The notes: generated by a model from the letters alone, not told the origin. DNA of 64,000 nt from Nostoc sp. UCD121 (GCF_014222285.1 NZ_JACKZS010000014.1:1-64000), one strand, 5' to 3'. Shown: positions 18,469 through 28,441, counted from the stretch's first letter. A program made the numbers and translations.

Positions 18469-18573
18469 ATGAATAATGGATTTGGTAGCTGGCAAGAATG
18501 GTTAACGGTATTTGCCTATCTAGGTTTGACGGTATTTATTATCTGGCGCGTGTTTACCGCCGAGAAGAATTAA
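18469..18573 (+). CDS. Putative small single-span membrane protein, 34 aa
   Basis: An ATG-to-TAA frame of 34 codons: polar MNNGFGSWQEW, a hydrophobic segment (LTVFAYLGLTVFIIWRVF) and a charged end TAEKN. Its last 20 bp overlap the 3' end of the convergent 109-codon gene. No Shine-Dalgarno is visible and no known photosynthetic subunit matches. It is the third tiny membrane frame in a 2.4-kb stretch. Confidence 0.38.
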   Translation: MNNGFGSWQEWLTVFAYLGLTVFIIWRVFTAEKN

Positions 18574-18883
18574 AAAAGCTACATATCATTTCACCAGGGT
18601 CTTTTTGCTCAAAGGGCAAAACAGCCCCACCTTGTTGAACCTTGACTCGTTCCCGGCAATTGTAAACCTCGGTGGGTCTTTTTACTCCATCTACACTAAC
18701 GGTTGCTTTGTATTCCCAATAGTTTTTAGCACTTCGGTTGATGCTGAGAATGCAAATCTGGTGGTGTTGGCGTAGCCCGTTGTAGAAATCGTAATTGCGA
18801 CACACTGATGCAAAAGCTGGATGTGCTACGGACAAGCTTAGTATCAATAGCAACGTAAATATTCCTACTTTTATCCTGTTCAT
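18554..18883 (-). CDS. Small secreted protein of unknown function
   Basis: A 109-residue protein with a clear Sec signal peptide: MNRIKVGIFTLLLILSLSV then AHPAFAS, with cleavage predicted after AFA. The mature ~85 residues contain four cysteines (CRNYDF, QICIL, YNCRERV, MICSFF), which could form two disulfides in the periplasm, and end in basic SSRR. No family recognised. Confidence 0.65.
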   Translation of the reverse strand: MNRIKVGIFTLLLILSLSVAHPAFASVCRNYDFYNGLRQHHQICILSINRSAKNYWEYKATVSVDGVKRPTEVYNCRERVKVQQGGAVLPFEQKDPGEMICSFFNSSRR

Positions 18884-19172
18884 AAAAAATTATTTAACAT
18901 TAGGAACTCCGTAAAAATAAAATACCAGCTATAGGAGAGTCCTATAGACAATTTGTATTGAGCAGAAAAGTCTCAAACTTGATGGTGTTCATGTACCATA
19001 CCCTAAGACCAATTCGTAATATCTTGCGGGAAGCCGGACTTCGTGCATCTACGTAACTGAGAAAGCCAGATTACATCTAGCTGGGTTTCCAGCATTTTTG
19101 TCTGTAGTCTTATTTTGAAGAATTGATATAACAATAATTTGCAAGAAAAAGCCAGTCTTAAGGACGATAAAA

Positions 19173-19946
19173 TTGCGACTAAAAACAAATTTTGAGCAAT
19201 CTCAGATTGCACGCTGTTGTGCGGCAGTGCTGCTTTTCGGTCAAGTGTGGCTACATTTTATTCAGGGAAAAACTTACTACCGCAAAATTATGCAACATCT
19301 GGTAACTGCTGGGCCCGGTTCTATCTCTCCAGTTCTGCTGGTTAGCGGTTTTGCAGGAATGATTTTTACTATTCAGACGGCAAGAGAATTAGTGCAATTT
19401 GGGGCTGAAAATGCTGTGGGAGGGGCTTTTGCCTTAGCTTTTTGTAGAGAATTAGCTCCAATTTTAACCGCTAGTATTATGGCAGGACAAGTGGGTTCTG
19501 CTTTTGCAGCAGAAATAGGTGCAATGCGGGTAACTGAGCAAATTGATGCACTTTATATGCTCAAAACTGATCCCATTGATTATCTAGTACTTCCTAGAGT
19601 AATTGCTTGTTGTTTGATGGTGCCTTTGATGACGATTTTGGCTTTAGTTACTGGGATTATCGGCGGAGTTTTTGCCGGATCATACTTTTACAAAATTATT
19701 CCTGAAACATTTTTAGAATCAGTCAGAAATTTTTTAGACCCATCAGATTTGTTTATTATTTTGTTAAAAGGGTTTATTTTTGGTTTGCTGGTTGCTGTCA
19801 TCGGCTGTAGTTGGGGTTTAACTACTAAGGGGGGAGCTAAGGAAGTAGGAGAATCGGCAACAAAGGCAGTTGTTACTAGTTGGGTATCCATTTTTATCAT
19901 GGATTTTTTCCTTTCTCTACTACTATTTGACCAGCCTGCATTTTGA
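19173..19946 (+). CDS. MlaE-family ABC transporter permease
   Basis: A 257-residue inner-membrane permease of the MlaE/YrbE family, which in Gram-negatives and chloroplasts (TGD1) moves phospholipids between membranes with MlaD/TGD2 and MlaF/TGD3. Diagnostic blocks are VLLVSGFAGMIFTIQTARELVQFG, AFCRELAPILTASIMAGQVGSAFAAEIGAMRVTEQIDAL (about residues 85-123) and IGCSWGLTTKGGAKEVGESATKAVV near the C-terminus. The start is TTG, chosen because AAGGA lies 8 nt upstream and the family's N-terminal amphipathic helix would otherwise be lost. No mlaD or mlaF gene is adjacent. Confidence 0.92.
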   Translation: MRLKTNFEQSQIARCCAAVLLFGQVWLHFIQGKTYYRKIMQHLVTAGPGSISPVLLVSGFAGMIFTIQTARELVQFGAENAVGGAFALAFCRELAPILTASIMAGQVGSAFAAEIGAMRVTEQIDALYMLKTDPIDYLVLPRVIACCLMVPLMTILALVTGIIGGVFAGSYFYKIIPETFLESVRNFLDPSDLFIILLKGFIFGLLVAVIGCSWGLTTKGGAKEVGESATKAVVTSWVSIFIMDFFLSLLLFDQPAF

Positions 19947-20137
19947 AGGGGGCAGGGCAGGAAAATTAGTGGTAACAGAGCTTGTCTATTCGCATAGAGT
20001 CCATAGGGAAGTACAGTTTTCCTCCTGCCTTCTGCCTCCTGCTCCTACTTTCATTTATAAATCTTTAGGTAAGAAATATCAGTTCTGAAGGTTTGGTGCA
20101 GCCCACCACAGACATCCCTAATTTTTTTGAATATACT

Positions 20138-20587
20138 TCATAAATTTACGAGAACGTGGGAATATATTAACTCGTAGATTAGCGCACCCAAAGCTAAACC
20201 TGCAAATGAAAAGATAGACGCAGTAAAAAAAGCTAGCCCTTCTCTAAGACCTGCTCTTTGGAAATCTATCCTGACTAATATAGTTGCCGAAATGATGAGT
20301 AAAGTATCAAGAAATACCCGAAACCAGGCAATCATCAGAAAAAATAAGAAAGCTGCTAAGACGGCAACGCCAAAAGACCTGATGTTTGATTTAAGCAAAA
20401 TACTGAGGTAATAGGTCATTTTCGGCCAAGGAGTGGTCAACGTCACTATTAAAAGCAAGATTGCAACCACAGTCAGCACCCATACAAACAGAGGAGCGTG
20501 TGTTTCAGATATTACCCAGCCCAAGGTACTGTAACTAAGCAGTACTAACGCCAGGGACACCCAAGGAACTCTTTTAAAAATTGACAT
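20138..20587 (-). CDS. Four-helix membrane protein of unknown function
   Basis: A 149-residue protein with four hydrophobic segments (VSLALVLLSYSTLGWVI; LFVWVLTVVAILLLIVTL; FGVAVLAAFLFFLMIAWF; and a C-terminal pair ending GALIYELIYSHVLVNL). No conserved catalytic or transport motif is recognisable. It is probably a conserved cyanobacterial membrane protein and stands alone between the MlaE permease and a PotA-like ATPase. Confidence 0.7.
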   Translation of the reverse strand: MSIFKRVPWVSLALVLLSYSTLGWVISETHAPLFVWVLTVVAILLLIVTLTTPWPKMTYYLSILLKSNIRSFGVAVLAAFLFFLMIAWFRVFLDTLLIISATILVRIDFQRAGLREGLAFFTASIFSFAGLALGALIYELIYSHVLVNL

Positions 20588-20786
20588 GGGTTAATATTCC
20601 TAGTACAGGGTCAAGGTATTATTCCATTATTAAATTTTATATAGGAATGCGCTTTAATTTTTGTTCGCGCAGCGTGGCGTAGCCATAATTATTTGGCTTA
20701 AGAGGCAACAGGAAAAAAGGCTCTTTGAGTTGCACCTAGCTTCGCAAAAATCAAAAATAAGCTTTATAGAAGGCAGACTATTATAA

Positions 20787-21914
20787 CTATTGATTAATAG
20801 CTAAACAATCATTTTCTGCCCACCAAGCATAGATTGGCGTGTCGCTGTCTGGTAAAGCAACAAAAGTATTAGGTTGCAATACATTTATCCTAATACCATT
20901 TGTTAATTCCACAACATAATTAACGTGTGTGCCCAAATACATAACATTAATCAGCCGCCCTTCAAAGCAGTTAGCTGGCAAATTGGGTGGATAAAGCGAA
21001 AGCTGTATTTTTTCTGGGCGCACACTCACTACTACCGCTTGTGATAATTGAGATGGTGTATCTTCAGCGCGGCTAATGATAATTGAGAGTCCTGTTTTTG
21101 TGGAAATTTTAACACTAGAGGAGTCTACCGCTACGATTTCACCACTAAATAAATTAGTATCGCCAATAAAATCAGCAACAAAAGATGTCTGGGGACGTTC
21201 GTAAATTTGGCTGGGAGTGCCAACTTGTTCAATTTTGCCTTGGTTCATGACGGCAATGCGATCGCTCAAAGATAATGCTTCTTCTTGGTCGTGTGTCACC
21301 ATCACAAAGGTTACTCCCAAGTCTTTGTGTAAATTTGATAACTCAACCTGCATTTCTTTACGTAGTTTTAAATCTAACGCCCCTAAAGGTTCATCCAGTA
21401 GTACCACAGTGGGACGGTTGACTAAAGCCCTTGCTAAGGCGACTCGCTGCTGTTGACCACCAGAAAGTTGACTGGGAAAGCGCGATCGCAAACTTTCCAT
21501 TTTCACTAACTTTAAAGCTTCTTGAACTCTAATTTCAATTTCCGATTTGTGGATTTTTTTTAACCGTAGTCCAAAGGCGATGTTATCCCAGACATTCAAG
21601 TGATTGAATAGAGCGTAACTTTGAAATACAGTATTGACGGGTCGACGGTAAGGCGGCACATTAGTCATAGACTGACCCTGAATCAACACTTTGCCAGCAT
21701 CAGCGATTTCAAAGCCAGCAATTAAACGTAGTGTTGTTGTTTTGCCACAACCGGAGGGGCCTAAAATACTAAAAAATTCTCCTTGTCTGACATCCAAGTC
21801 TATTCCGTGTACTGCTGGTTCTTGGTTAAAAAACTTGAACACGTTACGCAGTTCAACATCAAGTGGCTGAAAAGTTGTTATCCCCCTCTGATTCTGCATG
21901 ACAATTTGAGCCAT
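20787..21914 (-). CDS. potA: ABC transporter ATP-binding protein, PotA-like
   Basis: A 375-residue ATPase of the spermidine/putrescine (PotA/CysA/MalK) class. Walker A is GPSGCGKTT (about residues 52-60), the Q-loop is VFQSYALF, the signature is LSGGQQQR (about 148-155), Walker B is [12 protein letters not shown] and the H-loop is VTHDQEEA. The C-terminal ~130 residues form the TOBE-type regulatory domain ([12 protein letters not shown]). No permease or binding-protein gene is present on either side, so the substrate is not certain and the gene is an orphan here. Confidence 0.85.
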   Translation of the reverse strand: MAQIVMQNQRGITTFQPLDVELRNVFKFFNQEPAVHGIDLDVRQGEFFSILGPSGCGKTTTLRLIAGFEIADAGKVLIQGQSMTNVPPYRRPVNTVFQSYALFNHLNVWDNIAFGLRLKKIHKSEIEIRVQEALKLVKMESLRSRFPSQLSGGQQQRVALARALVNRPTVVLLDEPLGALDLKLRKEMQVELSNLHKDLGVTFVMVTHDQEEALSLSDRIAVMNQGKIEQVGTPSQIYERPQTSFVADFIGDTNLFSGEIVAVDSSSVKISTKTGLSIIISRAEDTPSQLSQAVVVSVRPEKIQLSLYPPNLPANCFEGRLINVMYLGTHVNYVVELTNGIRINVLQPNTFVALPDSDTPIYAWWAENDCLAINQ

Positions 21915-22116
21915 AATCCTTAGTAGAATGCCGTGATCTTACGTAACTTTGTCAGTAGTCTATTGGGCAGACTATATTTGACACTTTGGTTTATTGTATC
22001 CGCCAAAAACAATTGTTCAAGAATATACTTGCCCGATTTTTTCATACCCAGTCTTGGGCATGAGTTTAGGGTAATTGTATACAGATAATACCGCTCTTAG
22101 AATCATTCTTTGTCTT

Positions 22117-23964
22117 ATGTCTTTATTCCCATCAATTGGCAGTAAAAAAGATACACGTACAGTTGGACGTGGTTTCCAATCAATATTTTTAATCGTATTT
22201 ACCCTCTTAATAACCACTGGAATTGAGGCTCGTTTGGCCTATTTGCAAATTGTTGAAGGCCCAAAACTCCGAGAACGAGCCGAAGCGAACCGTATTCGGA
22301 TGATTTCTAAACAACCAGAGCGAGGTAATATTTTTGACCGCAATGGTAAACTTTTAGCCAGTACTCGCTATCCTAGTTCTGTATATTTGTGGCCGATGGC
22401 ACATACTAAGCCTTCTTGGTCTGTAGTCGGGCCGCGTCTAACACAAATTCTCAACATTCCGCAAGATGAGATGGAAAAGAAGTTAGAACAAGCAGGTGCT
22501 AATTCTTCTTCACTTATTCGCATTGCTCGCGATCTCAATGAAGCAGAAATCACGGCGCTTAAGGAGTATAAAAATGAACTCCCAGAAGTGGAAATTAATA
22601 CAGATTCTGTACGTTATTATCCTCATGGGAAGCAATTGGCTCATGTATTAGGCTATACGCGAGAGTTGACCGCCGATCAGTTAAAGGATAAGAAGCAGGA
22701 AGGCTATCGCCTGGGGGATGTAATCGGTCAGATGGGGGTGGAAAAAGCTTATGAGAAAGTGCTACGAGGTGAATGGGGTGGTCAGCAGGTGGAAGTGGAT
22801 GGTGCGGGTAGACCAATCCGAGTTGTGGGCGAGAAACAGGCAAAAGCTGGTAACGATTTGCATCTGACCATAGATTTGGATGTGCAACAGGCAGCAGAAA
22901 AAGCATTAGGTAATCAACGAGGTGCGATCGCAGCACTTGATCCAAATAACGGTGCTGTTTTAGCGCTGGTCTCTTACCCCACCTTTGATCCGAATATCTT
23001 CTCAAAACAAAAACTCTCCCAGAAAGATTGGGAAAGCGTGCAAGGGAAAGATCATCCCTTGGTCAATCGGGCTTTGAGTGCCTTTCCACCCGCCAGTACT
23101 TTTAAAGTTGTCACCACGACAGCCGGATTGGAATCAGGTGAATTTTCTCCTGACTCGATATTACAGACCTTTGGTTCTCTTACCGTTGGTGGGGTGACTT
23201 TTGGTGAGTGGAACCACGCCGGATTCGGGCCATTAGGATTTCCACGAGCGATCGCTATGAGTAGTGATACTTTCTTCTATCAAGTTGGTAGAAAAGTCGG
23301 TGGCCCAACTTTAATCCAATGGAGCCGCAAATACGGATTTGGTCAAAAAACTGGCATTGAATTTCCTAACGAAGAGTCAAAAGGCTTGGTTCCAGATGAA
23401 ACATGGAAGCAAAAAACTTGGAAGATACCTTGGACTATAGGAGACACCATTAATATGTCAATTGGTCAAGGTGCTTTACAAGTTACACCCCTGCAATCGG
23501 CGATTATGTTTTCTGTCCCTGCTAATGGCGGGTATCGAGTTCAGCCGCATTTGCTCAAAGACAATGAAGAAGCAAAAAGTTGGCGAGAATCGTTAAATAT
23601 GAAGTCGTCAACTATCAAAGTTCTCCGCGATGGACTGCGGAAGGTTGTAAGTGAGGGCACTGGTAAGCGCTTGGATGTGCCGACAATTGCCCCAGCTTCT
23701 GGAAAGAGTGGCACTGCTGAAGCTGGTGCGGGTCGTCCAAATCATACTTGGTTTGGTGCTTATGCCCCTAGTAATAAGCCGGAAATTGTGGTTGTGGCCT
23801 TTGGTGAAAACTCTGGCGAACACGGCGGTACTATTTGTGGGCCTATGGTTTTACAAGTGCTAGAAGCTTATTTTCAGCACAAGTATCCAGGTAAGTATAA
23901 AAAATCTCAGCCAGATCCATCAGAAGCAAAAACTCAGAATTCAGGACATGGCACTGGAGATTAG
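22117..23964 (+). CDS. mrdA: Penicillin-binding protein 2, copy 1
   Basis: A 615-residue class B PBP, the transpeptidase of the elongasome, with one N-terminal transmembrane anchor (SIFLIVFTLLITTGIEARLAYLQI). The dimerisation domain contains RGNIFDRNGKLLA. The transpeptidase domain has the active-site SxxK in PPASTFKVV (about residue 322), SSDTF as SxN equivalent, and KSGTAEA as KTG. The start at MSLFPSIG is chosen because the upstream DNA (CTTTGTCTTATG) is also conserved before the paralog at 25493; the frame is open 14 codons further. It is the first half of a tandem duplication with the serine hydrolase at 24077. Confidence 0.92.
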   Translation: MSLFPSIGSKKDTRTVGRGFQSIFLIVFTLLITTGIEARLAYLQIVEGPKLRERAEANRIRMISKQPERGNIFDRNGKLLASTRYPSSVYLWPMAHTKPSWSVVGPRLTQILNIPQDEMEKKLEQAGANSSSLIRIARDLNEAEITALKEYKNELPEVEINTDSVRYYPHGKQLAHVLGYTRELTADQLKDKKQEGYRLGDVIGQMGVEKAYEKVLRGEWGGQQVEVDGAGRPIRVVGEKQAKAGNDLHLTIDLDVQQAAEKALGNQRGAIAALDPNNGAVLALVSYPTFDPNIFSKQKLSQKDWESVQGKDHPLVNRALSAFPPASTFKVVTTTAGLESGEFSPDSILQTFGSLTVGGVTFGEWNHAGFGPLGFPRAIAMSSDTFFYQVGRKVGGPTLIQWSRKYGFGQKTGIEFPNEESKGLVPDETWKQKTWKIPWTIGDTINMSIGQGALQVTPLQSAIMFSVPANGGYRVQPHLLKDNEEAKSWRESLNMKSSTIKVLRDGLRKVVSEGTGKRLDVPTIAPASGKSGTAEAGAGRPNHTWFGAYAPSNKPEIVVVAFGENSGEHGGTICGPMVLQVLEAYFQHKYPGKYKKSQPDPSEAKTQNSGHGTGD

Positions 23965-24076
23965 TATGCAAAGTTCAAAATTCAACGAAGGAGTAGGAGT
24001 AGGGGGCATAGGGCATTAATTATTCTCCTGTAACCTTTATCTGCCCATCACCAAACAAAAATCAAGTCAATAATAT

Positions 24077-25126
24077 ATGATTGACGACTATATTCAAGCC
24101 ATAATGACTCAAAATCAGATTCCTGGACTTTCTGTTGCAGTGGTGCAGGAAGGTGAACCTGTTTTAGTTAAGGGCTATGGACTGGCGAATGTTGAACACT
24201 CTGTTCCAGCTACTGAACATACAGTTTATGAAATTGCGTCTGTTGGTAAAACTTTCACCGCTACAGCCATAATGATGCTGGTGGAACAAGAGATAATTTC
24301 GCTCGAAGATGCGATCGCAGACTATCTCGATAATTTACCCCTAACATGGCAAAATGTCACAATTGAGCATATTCTGTCCCATCAGTCTGGAATTCCCAGT
24401 TATACTGATGCCCCAAACTACTGGGAAATTACCCATCTTAAATTATCTAAATCTGAAATTTTGGCTTTAGTTACTCACCTACCCCTCAAATTCCAACCAG
24501 GTGAGTTTAGCGCCTATGACAACACAGGCTACTATTTACTGGGTTTGATCCTAGAAAAAGTAACTGGACAATCTTATGGAGATTTGTTGCAAGAGTGCAT
24601 TTTTGCTCCTTTGGGAATGAACGCAACCCTGATGAATGATCCCAAAGACATAGTGCCGCATCGGGCTGCTGGCTATCGGTTGCCGAACAGCAAACTCATT
24701 AACAAACCTTACTACAGTCCTTCTGTTACCTATTCTGCTGGAGGTCAACTATCCAGTGTGACAGATATGGTGAAGTGGGAACAGGCCCTTTGTGATGCAA
24801 CTTTGTTAAAGCAATCAACCCTTAATTTAATGTGGACTCCTCATTTTCCCAATCAGGGCAATGATTGGGAAAAGCTGAGATATGTTGCAGGTTTAGGTTG
24901 GTGGATATTCAATTATGGCGATCGCCGAGTAGTTGGTCATAATGGTTCAATTTTAGGGTTCGCAAGTAACATTACTCGCTTTATTGATGACAAAATTACC
25001 GTGATTTTACTTTGCAATCTAGATAAAATTTCCCGACCAGATGCGATCGCTAAGAAAATTGCTGAATACTATTATCCAGTTCTTACGGAACTAGTGCTTC
25101 AGCCTCCATTAGTAGAGAGGGAGTAA
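24077..25126 (+). CDS. Class C beta-lactamase-fold serine hydrolase
   Basis: A 349-residue protein of the beta-lactamase class C/D-Ala-D-Ala carboxypeptidase fold. It has the active-site SxxK in IASVGKTFTA (about residue 56-59), the YxN in SAYDNTGYYLLG (about 146-148) and the third motif HxG in VVGHNGSILGF. No signal peptide is visible, so it may act in the cytoplasm or be exported by another route. It lies between two PBP2 paralogs, and a 3' fragment of a second copy lies at 27327-27421, so it was part of the duplicated unit. Confidence 0.88.
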   Translation: MIDDYIQAIMTQNQIPGLSVAVVQEGEPVLVKGYGLANVEHSVPATEHTVYEIASVGKTFTATAIMMLVEQEIISLEDAIADYLDNLPLTWQNVTIEHILSHQSGIPSYTDAPNYWEITHLKLSKSEILALVTHLPLKFQPGEFSAYDNTGYYLLGLILEKVTGQSYGDLLQECIFAPLGMNATLMNDPKDIVPHRAAGYRLPNSKLINKPYYSPSVTYSAGGQLSSVTDMVKWEQALCDATLLKQSTLNLMWTPHFPNQGNDWEKLRYVAGLGWWIFNYGDRRVVGHNGSILGFASNITRFIDDKITVILLCNLDKISRPDAIAKKIAEYYYPVLTELVLQPPLVERE

Positions 25127-25492
25127 AACCAATTACTCATGACTCTGCTAACCCTCAGAAATAAGGGATTTCCAAAAAAAAATATCCATCCCTACGGGAC
25201 GCTATGCGTAGCAAGATCCCCAAAGGATACAGGGAGCAGGGGGAGGCAAAGAAAGTCGTAGTGAAGTTCAGGAATTGGATAATTTATTTTTTAGAGTTCT
25301 CTAATGGGCAGGCTACTAGTGTGCAAAGTTCAAAATTCAAAAAGCCTTTGGGCAAGTAATGGAAGAGATGAGCTTATGGTATCAATTGAAAATAATTAAT
25401 CACTGCCGATTAATTGCCGTTAAATACCTGCTAAGAATTTAGCAGAGTTGTTTGTTTACAGATAATCTTAATTTTGAAATCTTCTTTATCTT
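25127..25492. other. Spacer between serine hydrolase and second PBP2
   Basis: A 366-bp spacer. It contains a dispersed repeat (GGGACGCTATGCGTAGC, 25196-25212), a copy of TGCAAAGTTCAAAATTCAA (25321) that also follows the first PBP2 (23967), and just before the ATG the AT-rich stretch TTTACAGATAAT that resembles the DNA preceding the first PBP2. No gene seen. Confidence 0.6.
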
Positions 25493-27313
25493 ATGACTAT
25501 ATTTAAATCATCTCCACTTGGCGGGCAAAAAAATACACGTACAGTTGGACAGAGTTTCCAGCCGATATTTTTGATTATATTTACTCTATTAATGCTGACG
25601 GGAATCAGTGTTCGTTTGGCATATTTGCAAATTACTGAAGGAGCAAGCCACCGAAAACGAGCTGAGTCAAATAGAATTCGGATGATTGCCAAACAACCAG
25701 AACGGGGTAACATTTTTGACCGTAATGGCAAACTTTTAGCCAGTACTAGCTATCCTCGCTCCGTATATTTGTGGCCAATGGCACATACTAAGCCTGCGTG
25801 GTCAGTTGTGGGGGCACGTCTATCTCAAATTCTTGAGATTCCTCAAGAAGAGATGGAGAAGAAATTAGAAGAGGCGGGAGCTAACTCTTCTTCACTTATA
25901 CGGATTGCTCGTAACTTGAATGAAGCACAAATTACGGCATTGAAGGAGTATCAAACAGAACTTAAAGACGTAGAAATTCATACAGAAGCCGTTCGCTACT
26001 ACCCCCACGGCAAGGAATTAGCTCATGTATTAGGCTATACGCGAGAACTGACCGCCGACCAGTTAAAAGAAAAGAAGCAGGAGGGCTACCGATTAGGTGA
26101 TGTGATTGGTCAAATGGGAGTTGAAAAAGCTTATGAGATGAGTCTGCGAGGCGAATGGGGGGGTCAGCAGGTAGAAGTCGATGGTGCAGGTCGACCGCTC
26201 CGGGTTTTGGGGGAGAAGCAAGCGAAGCCTGGTAAAGATTTGCACTTGACCCTAGATTTAAATATGCAAAAGACAGCAGAAAAAGCTTTAGGCGATCGCG
26301 ACGGTGCGATCGTGGCACTTGACCCAAAGAACGGTGCCGTTTTAGCAATGGTATCTCACCCCACCTTTGACCCCAATATTTTCTCAAAGCAGAAACTCAG
26401 CCAAAAAGATTGGGAAACTGTACAAGGTGCAGATCATCCCTTGGTGAATCGCGCCCTCAGCGCCTTTCCACCTGCTAGTACCTTCAAAATTGTCACTACC
26501 ACAGCTGGTCTAGAATCAGGTAAATTTTCTCCTAGTACAGTCTTGCAAACCTACGGTTCCTTAACTTTTGGTGGTACCCGATTTGGTGAATGGAATCACG
26601 CCGGATTCGGGCCGTTGGGTTTTATTGGCGCATTACAGTGGAGTAGTGATACATTCTTCTATCAAATTGGTCGGGGAGTCGGTGGCCCGACTTTAATAGA
26701 ATGGACTCGCAAGTATGGATTTGGTAAAAAAACCGGCTTTGAATTTGCCAACGAAGAGGCAAAAGGTTTAGTACCAGATGAGACATGGAAGCAGAAAGCT
26801 TGGAAGATACCTTGGACTGTAGGAGACAGCATCAATATGTCAATTGGTCAAGGTGCTTTACAAACTACACCCCTGCAAGTCGCCATCATGTTTGCTGTGC
26901 CAGCGAATGGTGGCTATAGAGTCCAGCCGCATTTGCTTAAAGACAATGAAGAAGCAAAAAGCTGGCGAGAATCTTTAAATATGAAGCCGGCAACTATAAG
27001 TGTTCTCCGGCAAGGACTACGGAAAGTAGTAGCTGAAGGGACTGGTAAGGCTTTGAATCAGCCAACAGTTCCCCCAGTCGCGGGTAAGAGTGGTACTGCC
27101 GAAGCCTGGAAGGGACGTGTTAAGCAAAATCACGCTTGGTTTGGTGCTTATGCACCTGCTGAACAGCCAGAATTTGTGATTGTGGCATTTGCAGAACATT
27201 CCGGCGGTGGCGGTGGTAGCATTGCTGCGCCAATGATCTTACAAATTATGGAAGAATATTTTCAGCGCAAGTATCCAGGTAAGTATCAGAAACCAGCGCC
27301 GAAGAAAGTATAA
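25493..27313 (+). CDS. Penicillin-binding protein 2, copy 2
   Basis: A 606-residue paralog of the protein at 22117, nearly collinear over its whole length. It has the N-terminal membrane anchor IFLIIFTLLMLTGISVRLA, RGNIFDRNGKLLA, SxxK in PPASTFKIV, SSDTFF and KSGTAEA, so the transpeptidase should be active. Divergence is concentrated near the C-terminus (WKGRVKQNH insertion) and the tail. Heterocystous cyanobacteria often have more than one PBP2-like gene. Tandem duplication is the simplest origin here. Confidence 0.92.
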   Translation: MTIFKSSPLGGQKNTRTVGQSFQPIFLIIFTLLMLTGISVRLAYLQITEGASHRKRAESNRIRMIAKQPERGNIFDRNGKLLASTSYPRSVYLWPMAHTKPAWSVVGARLSQILEIPQEEMEKKLEEAGANSSSLIRIARNLNEAQITALKEYQTELKDVEIHTEAVRYYPHGKELAHVLGYTRELTADQLKEKKQEGYRLGDVIGQMGVEKAYEMSLRGEWGGQQVEVDGAGRPLRVLGEKQAKPGKDLHLTLDLNMQKTAEKALGDRDGAIVALDPKNGAVLAMVSHPTFDPNIFSKQKLSQKDWETVQGADHPLVNRALSAFPPASTFKIVTTTAGLESGKFSPSTVLQTYGSLTFGGTRFGEWNHAGFGPLGFIGALQWSSDTFFYQIGRGVGGPTLIEWTRKYGFGKKTGFEFANEEAKGLVPDETWKQKAWKIPWTVGDSINMSIGQGALQTTPLQVAIMFAVPANGGYRVQPHLLKDNEEAKSWRESLNMKPATISVLRQGLRKVVAEGTGKALNQPTVPPVAGKSGTAEAWKGRVKQNHAWFGAYAPAEQPEFVIVAFAEHSGGGGGSIAAPMILQIMEEYFQRKYPGKYQKPAPKKV

Positions 27314-27326
27314 AATTGCAAATTGG

Positions 27327-27421
27327 GACTACCGTAATTTTACTTTGTCATCAAGATAAAATTTCCCGACCAGATGCGATCGCTAAAAAAATTGCTGAAT
27401 ACTACTATCCAGCCCTTGAGG
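27327..27421 (+). pseudogene. 3' remnant of a second serine hydrolase gene
   Basis: About 95 bp immediately after the second PBP2 are nearly identical to the 3' end of the gene at 24077 (both contain TAAAATTTCCCGACCAGATG followed by CGATCGCTAA and AAAATTGCTGAATACTA). The rest of the gene is missing. It shows that PBP2 plus hydrolase were duplicated together and the second hydrolase was later deleted. Confidence 0.85.
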
Positions 27422-27489
27422 TACTTCCAGTTTGGGTAGGGGTACAAGGTCTTGCGCCCCTACAAATATACAAATAATTTTGGATTGAA

Positions 27490-27526
27490 GGAAAAATCTA
27501 AAATCTAAAATCTAAAATCTAAAATC
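27490..27526. repeat. Short tandem repeat, AAAATCTA units
   Basis: Four to five consecutive 8-base AAAATCTA units directly before the convergent stop of the carboxypeptidase gene. Typical cyanobacterial intergenic microsatellite. Confidence 0.75.
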
Positions 27527-27535
27527 GAACAACTC

Positions 27536-28339
27536 CTATGGCGATATCTTAGCGGGTTTCAAGTTTCTGGCTTTGTAGAACATTTCTAAACTACTGCGAT
27601 CGCCAACAAAACGCCAGTGCCAAGGCTCATAACTCACACCCTGAACATTATCTTTAGGAAAAGACATTTCAAAGCTAAAACGTGCTGCATTTGCTTGCAG
27701 CCATTGATAAGCTTTCGTCTTGTCAAAATTGGTTTGGAGATTAGTTGCTGGTACCGATCCATCCCCAACATCCACAGCATAACCTGTGTGATGTTCGCTA
27801 TGACCAGGAGGAGCGCTGAGGGCAGCCCGTTCTGCTGGCGTTTGATTGCGTTGGGCACCGACACCAAAAAACAATTGTTCCTGGTCTTTAAGTGAACGAA
27901 AGCCAGAAATTGGCACTAAAGTTACACCTGCACTCCGGGCTGTTGCTACCATCTCCTCAAACTTTTGGGCAGCAGATTTTCGCATTCTAATGCCCCTATT
28001 TGCGGAGATGGTTACTAGTTCTGACTGAGGCGCTTCTGGGTAAGGAAAATGCCCTAATATAGTTTCGCTAGAATTATTAGATGGTGCTGGAGTCGGAGGA
28101 GTAGAAGTAGCTGGTAAAGGTTGAGAATCGGCGATTTTTTTGGGTGCAGTGACGAAAAACAAAAAGCCGCTAATTAAAGCCAGCAGGATAAATCCCACCA
28201 CTCCGCCAATCAGCATAATTTGGGGCTGCAACCAGATTTTGCGTGTTGCAACAGGTGTATCACGTACAGCCACTGGAATATCATCACCAAGGTCATTCGA
28301 TGAGTTTTGCGGTTTTCCAGAAAACCCTGCCTTATTCAA
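27536..28339 (-). CDS. D-alanyl-D-alanine carboxypeptidase, VanY type (M15)
   Basis: A membrane-anchored zinc peptidase of family M15B. A TTG start at 28339 is chosen: AGGAG lies 7-8 nt upstream, and the product then begins NKAGFSGKPQ; the frame stays open 15 codons further upstream. One transmembrane helix (IMLIGGVVGFILLALISGFLFFV) and a Pro/Thr/Ser-rich linker precede the catalytic domain. The zinc ligands lie in SEHHTGYAVDV (SxHxxGxAxD) and EPWHWRF, and FRSLKDQ is the family substrate loop. It trims peptidoglycan stem peptides in the periplasm. It is the third peptidoglycan gene in this stretch. Confidence 0.88.
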   Translation of the reverse strand: MNKAGFSGKPQNSSNDLGDDIPVAVRDTPVATRKIWLQPQIMLIGGVVGFILLALISGFLFFVTAPKKIADSQPLPATSTPPTPAPSNNSSETILGHFPYPEAPQSELVTISANRGIRMRKSAAQKFEEMVATARSAGVTLVPISGFRSLKDQEQLFFGVGAQRNQTPAERAALSAPPGHSEHHTGYAVDVGDGSVPATNLQTNFDKTKAYQWLQANAARFSFEMSFPKDNVQGVSYEPWHWRFVGDRSSLEMFYKARNLKPAKISP

Positions 28340-28441
28340 GGGTAAACTCCTGTTTTTGTGGAATAGCCATAACAGATTTTGCACTGGACAAAAATAGACG
28401 TAACAGGTAGCATTTTACATCTGTGGTTTTTAGGCGCAATC

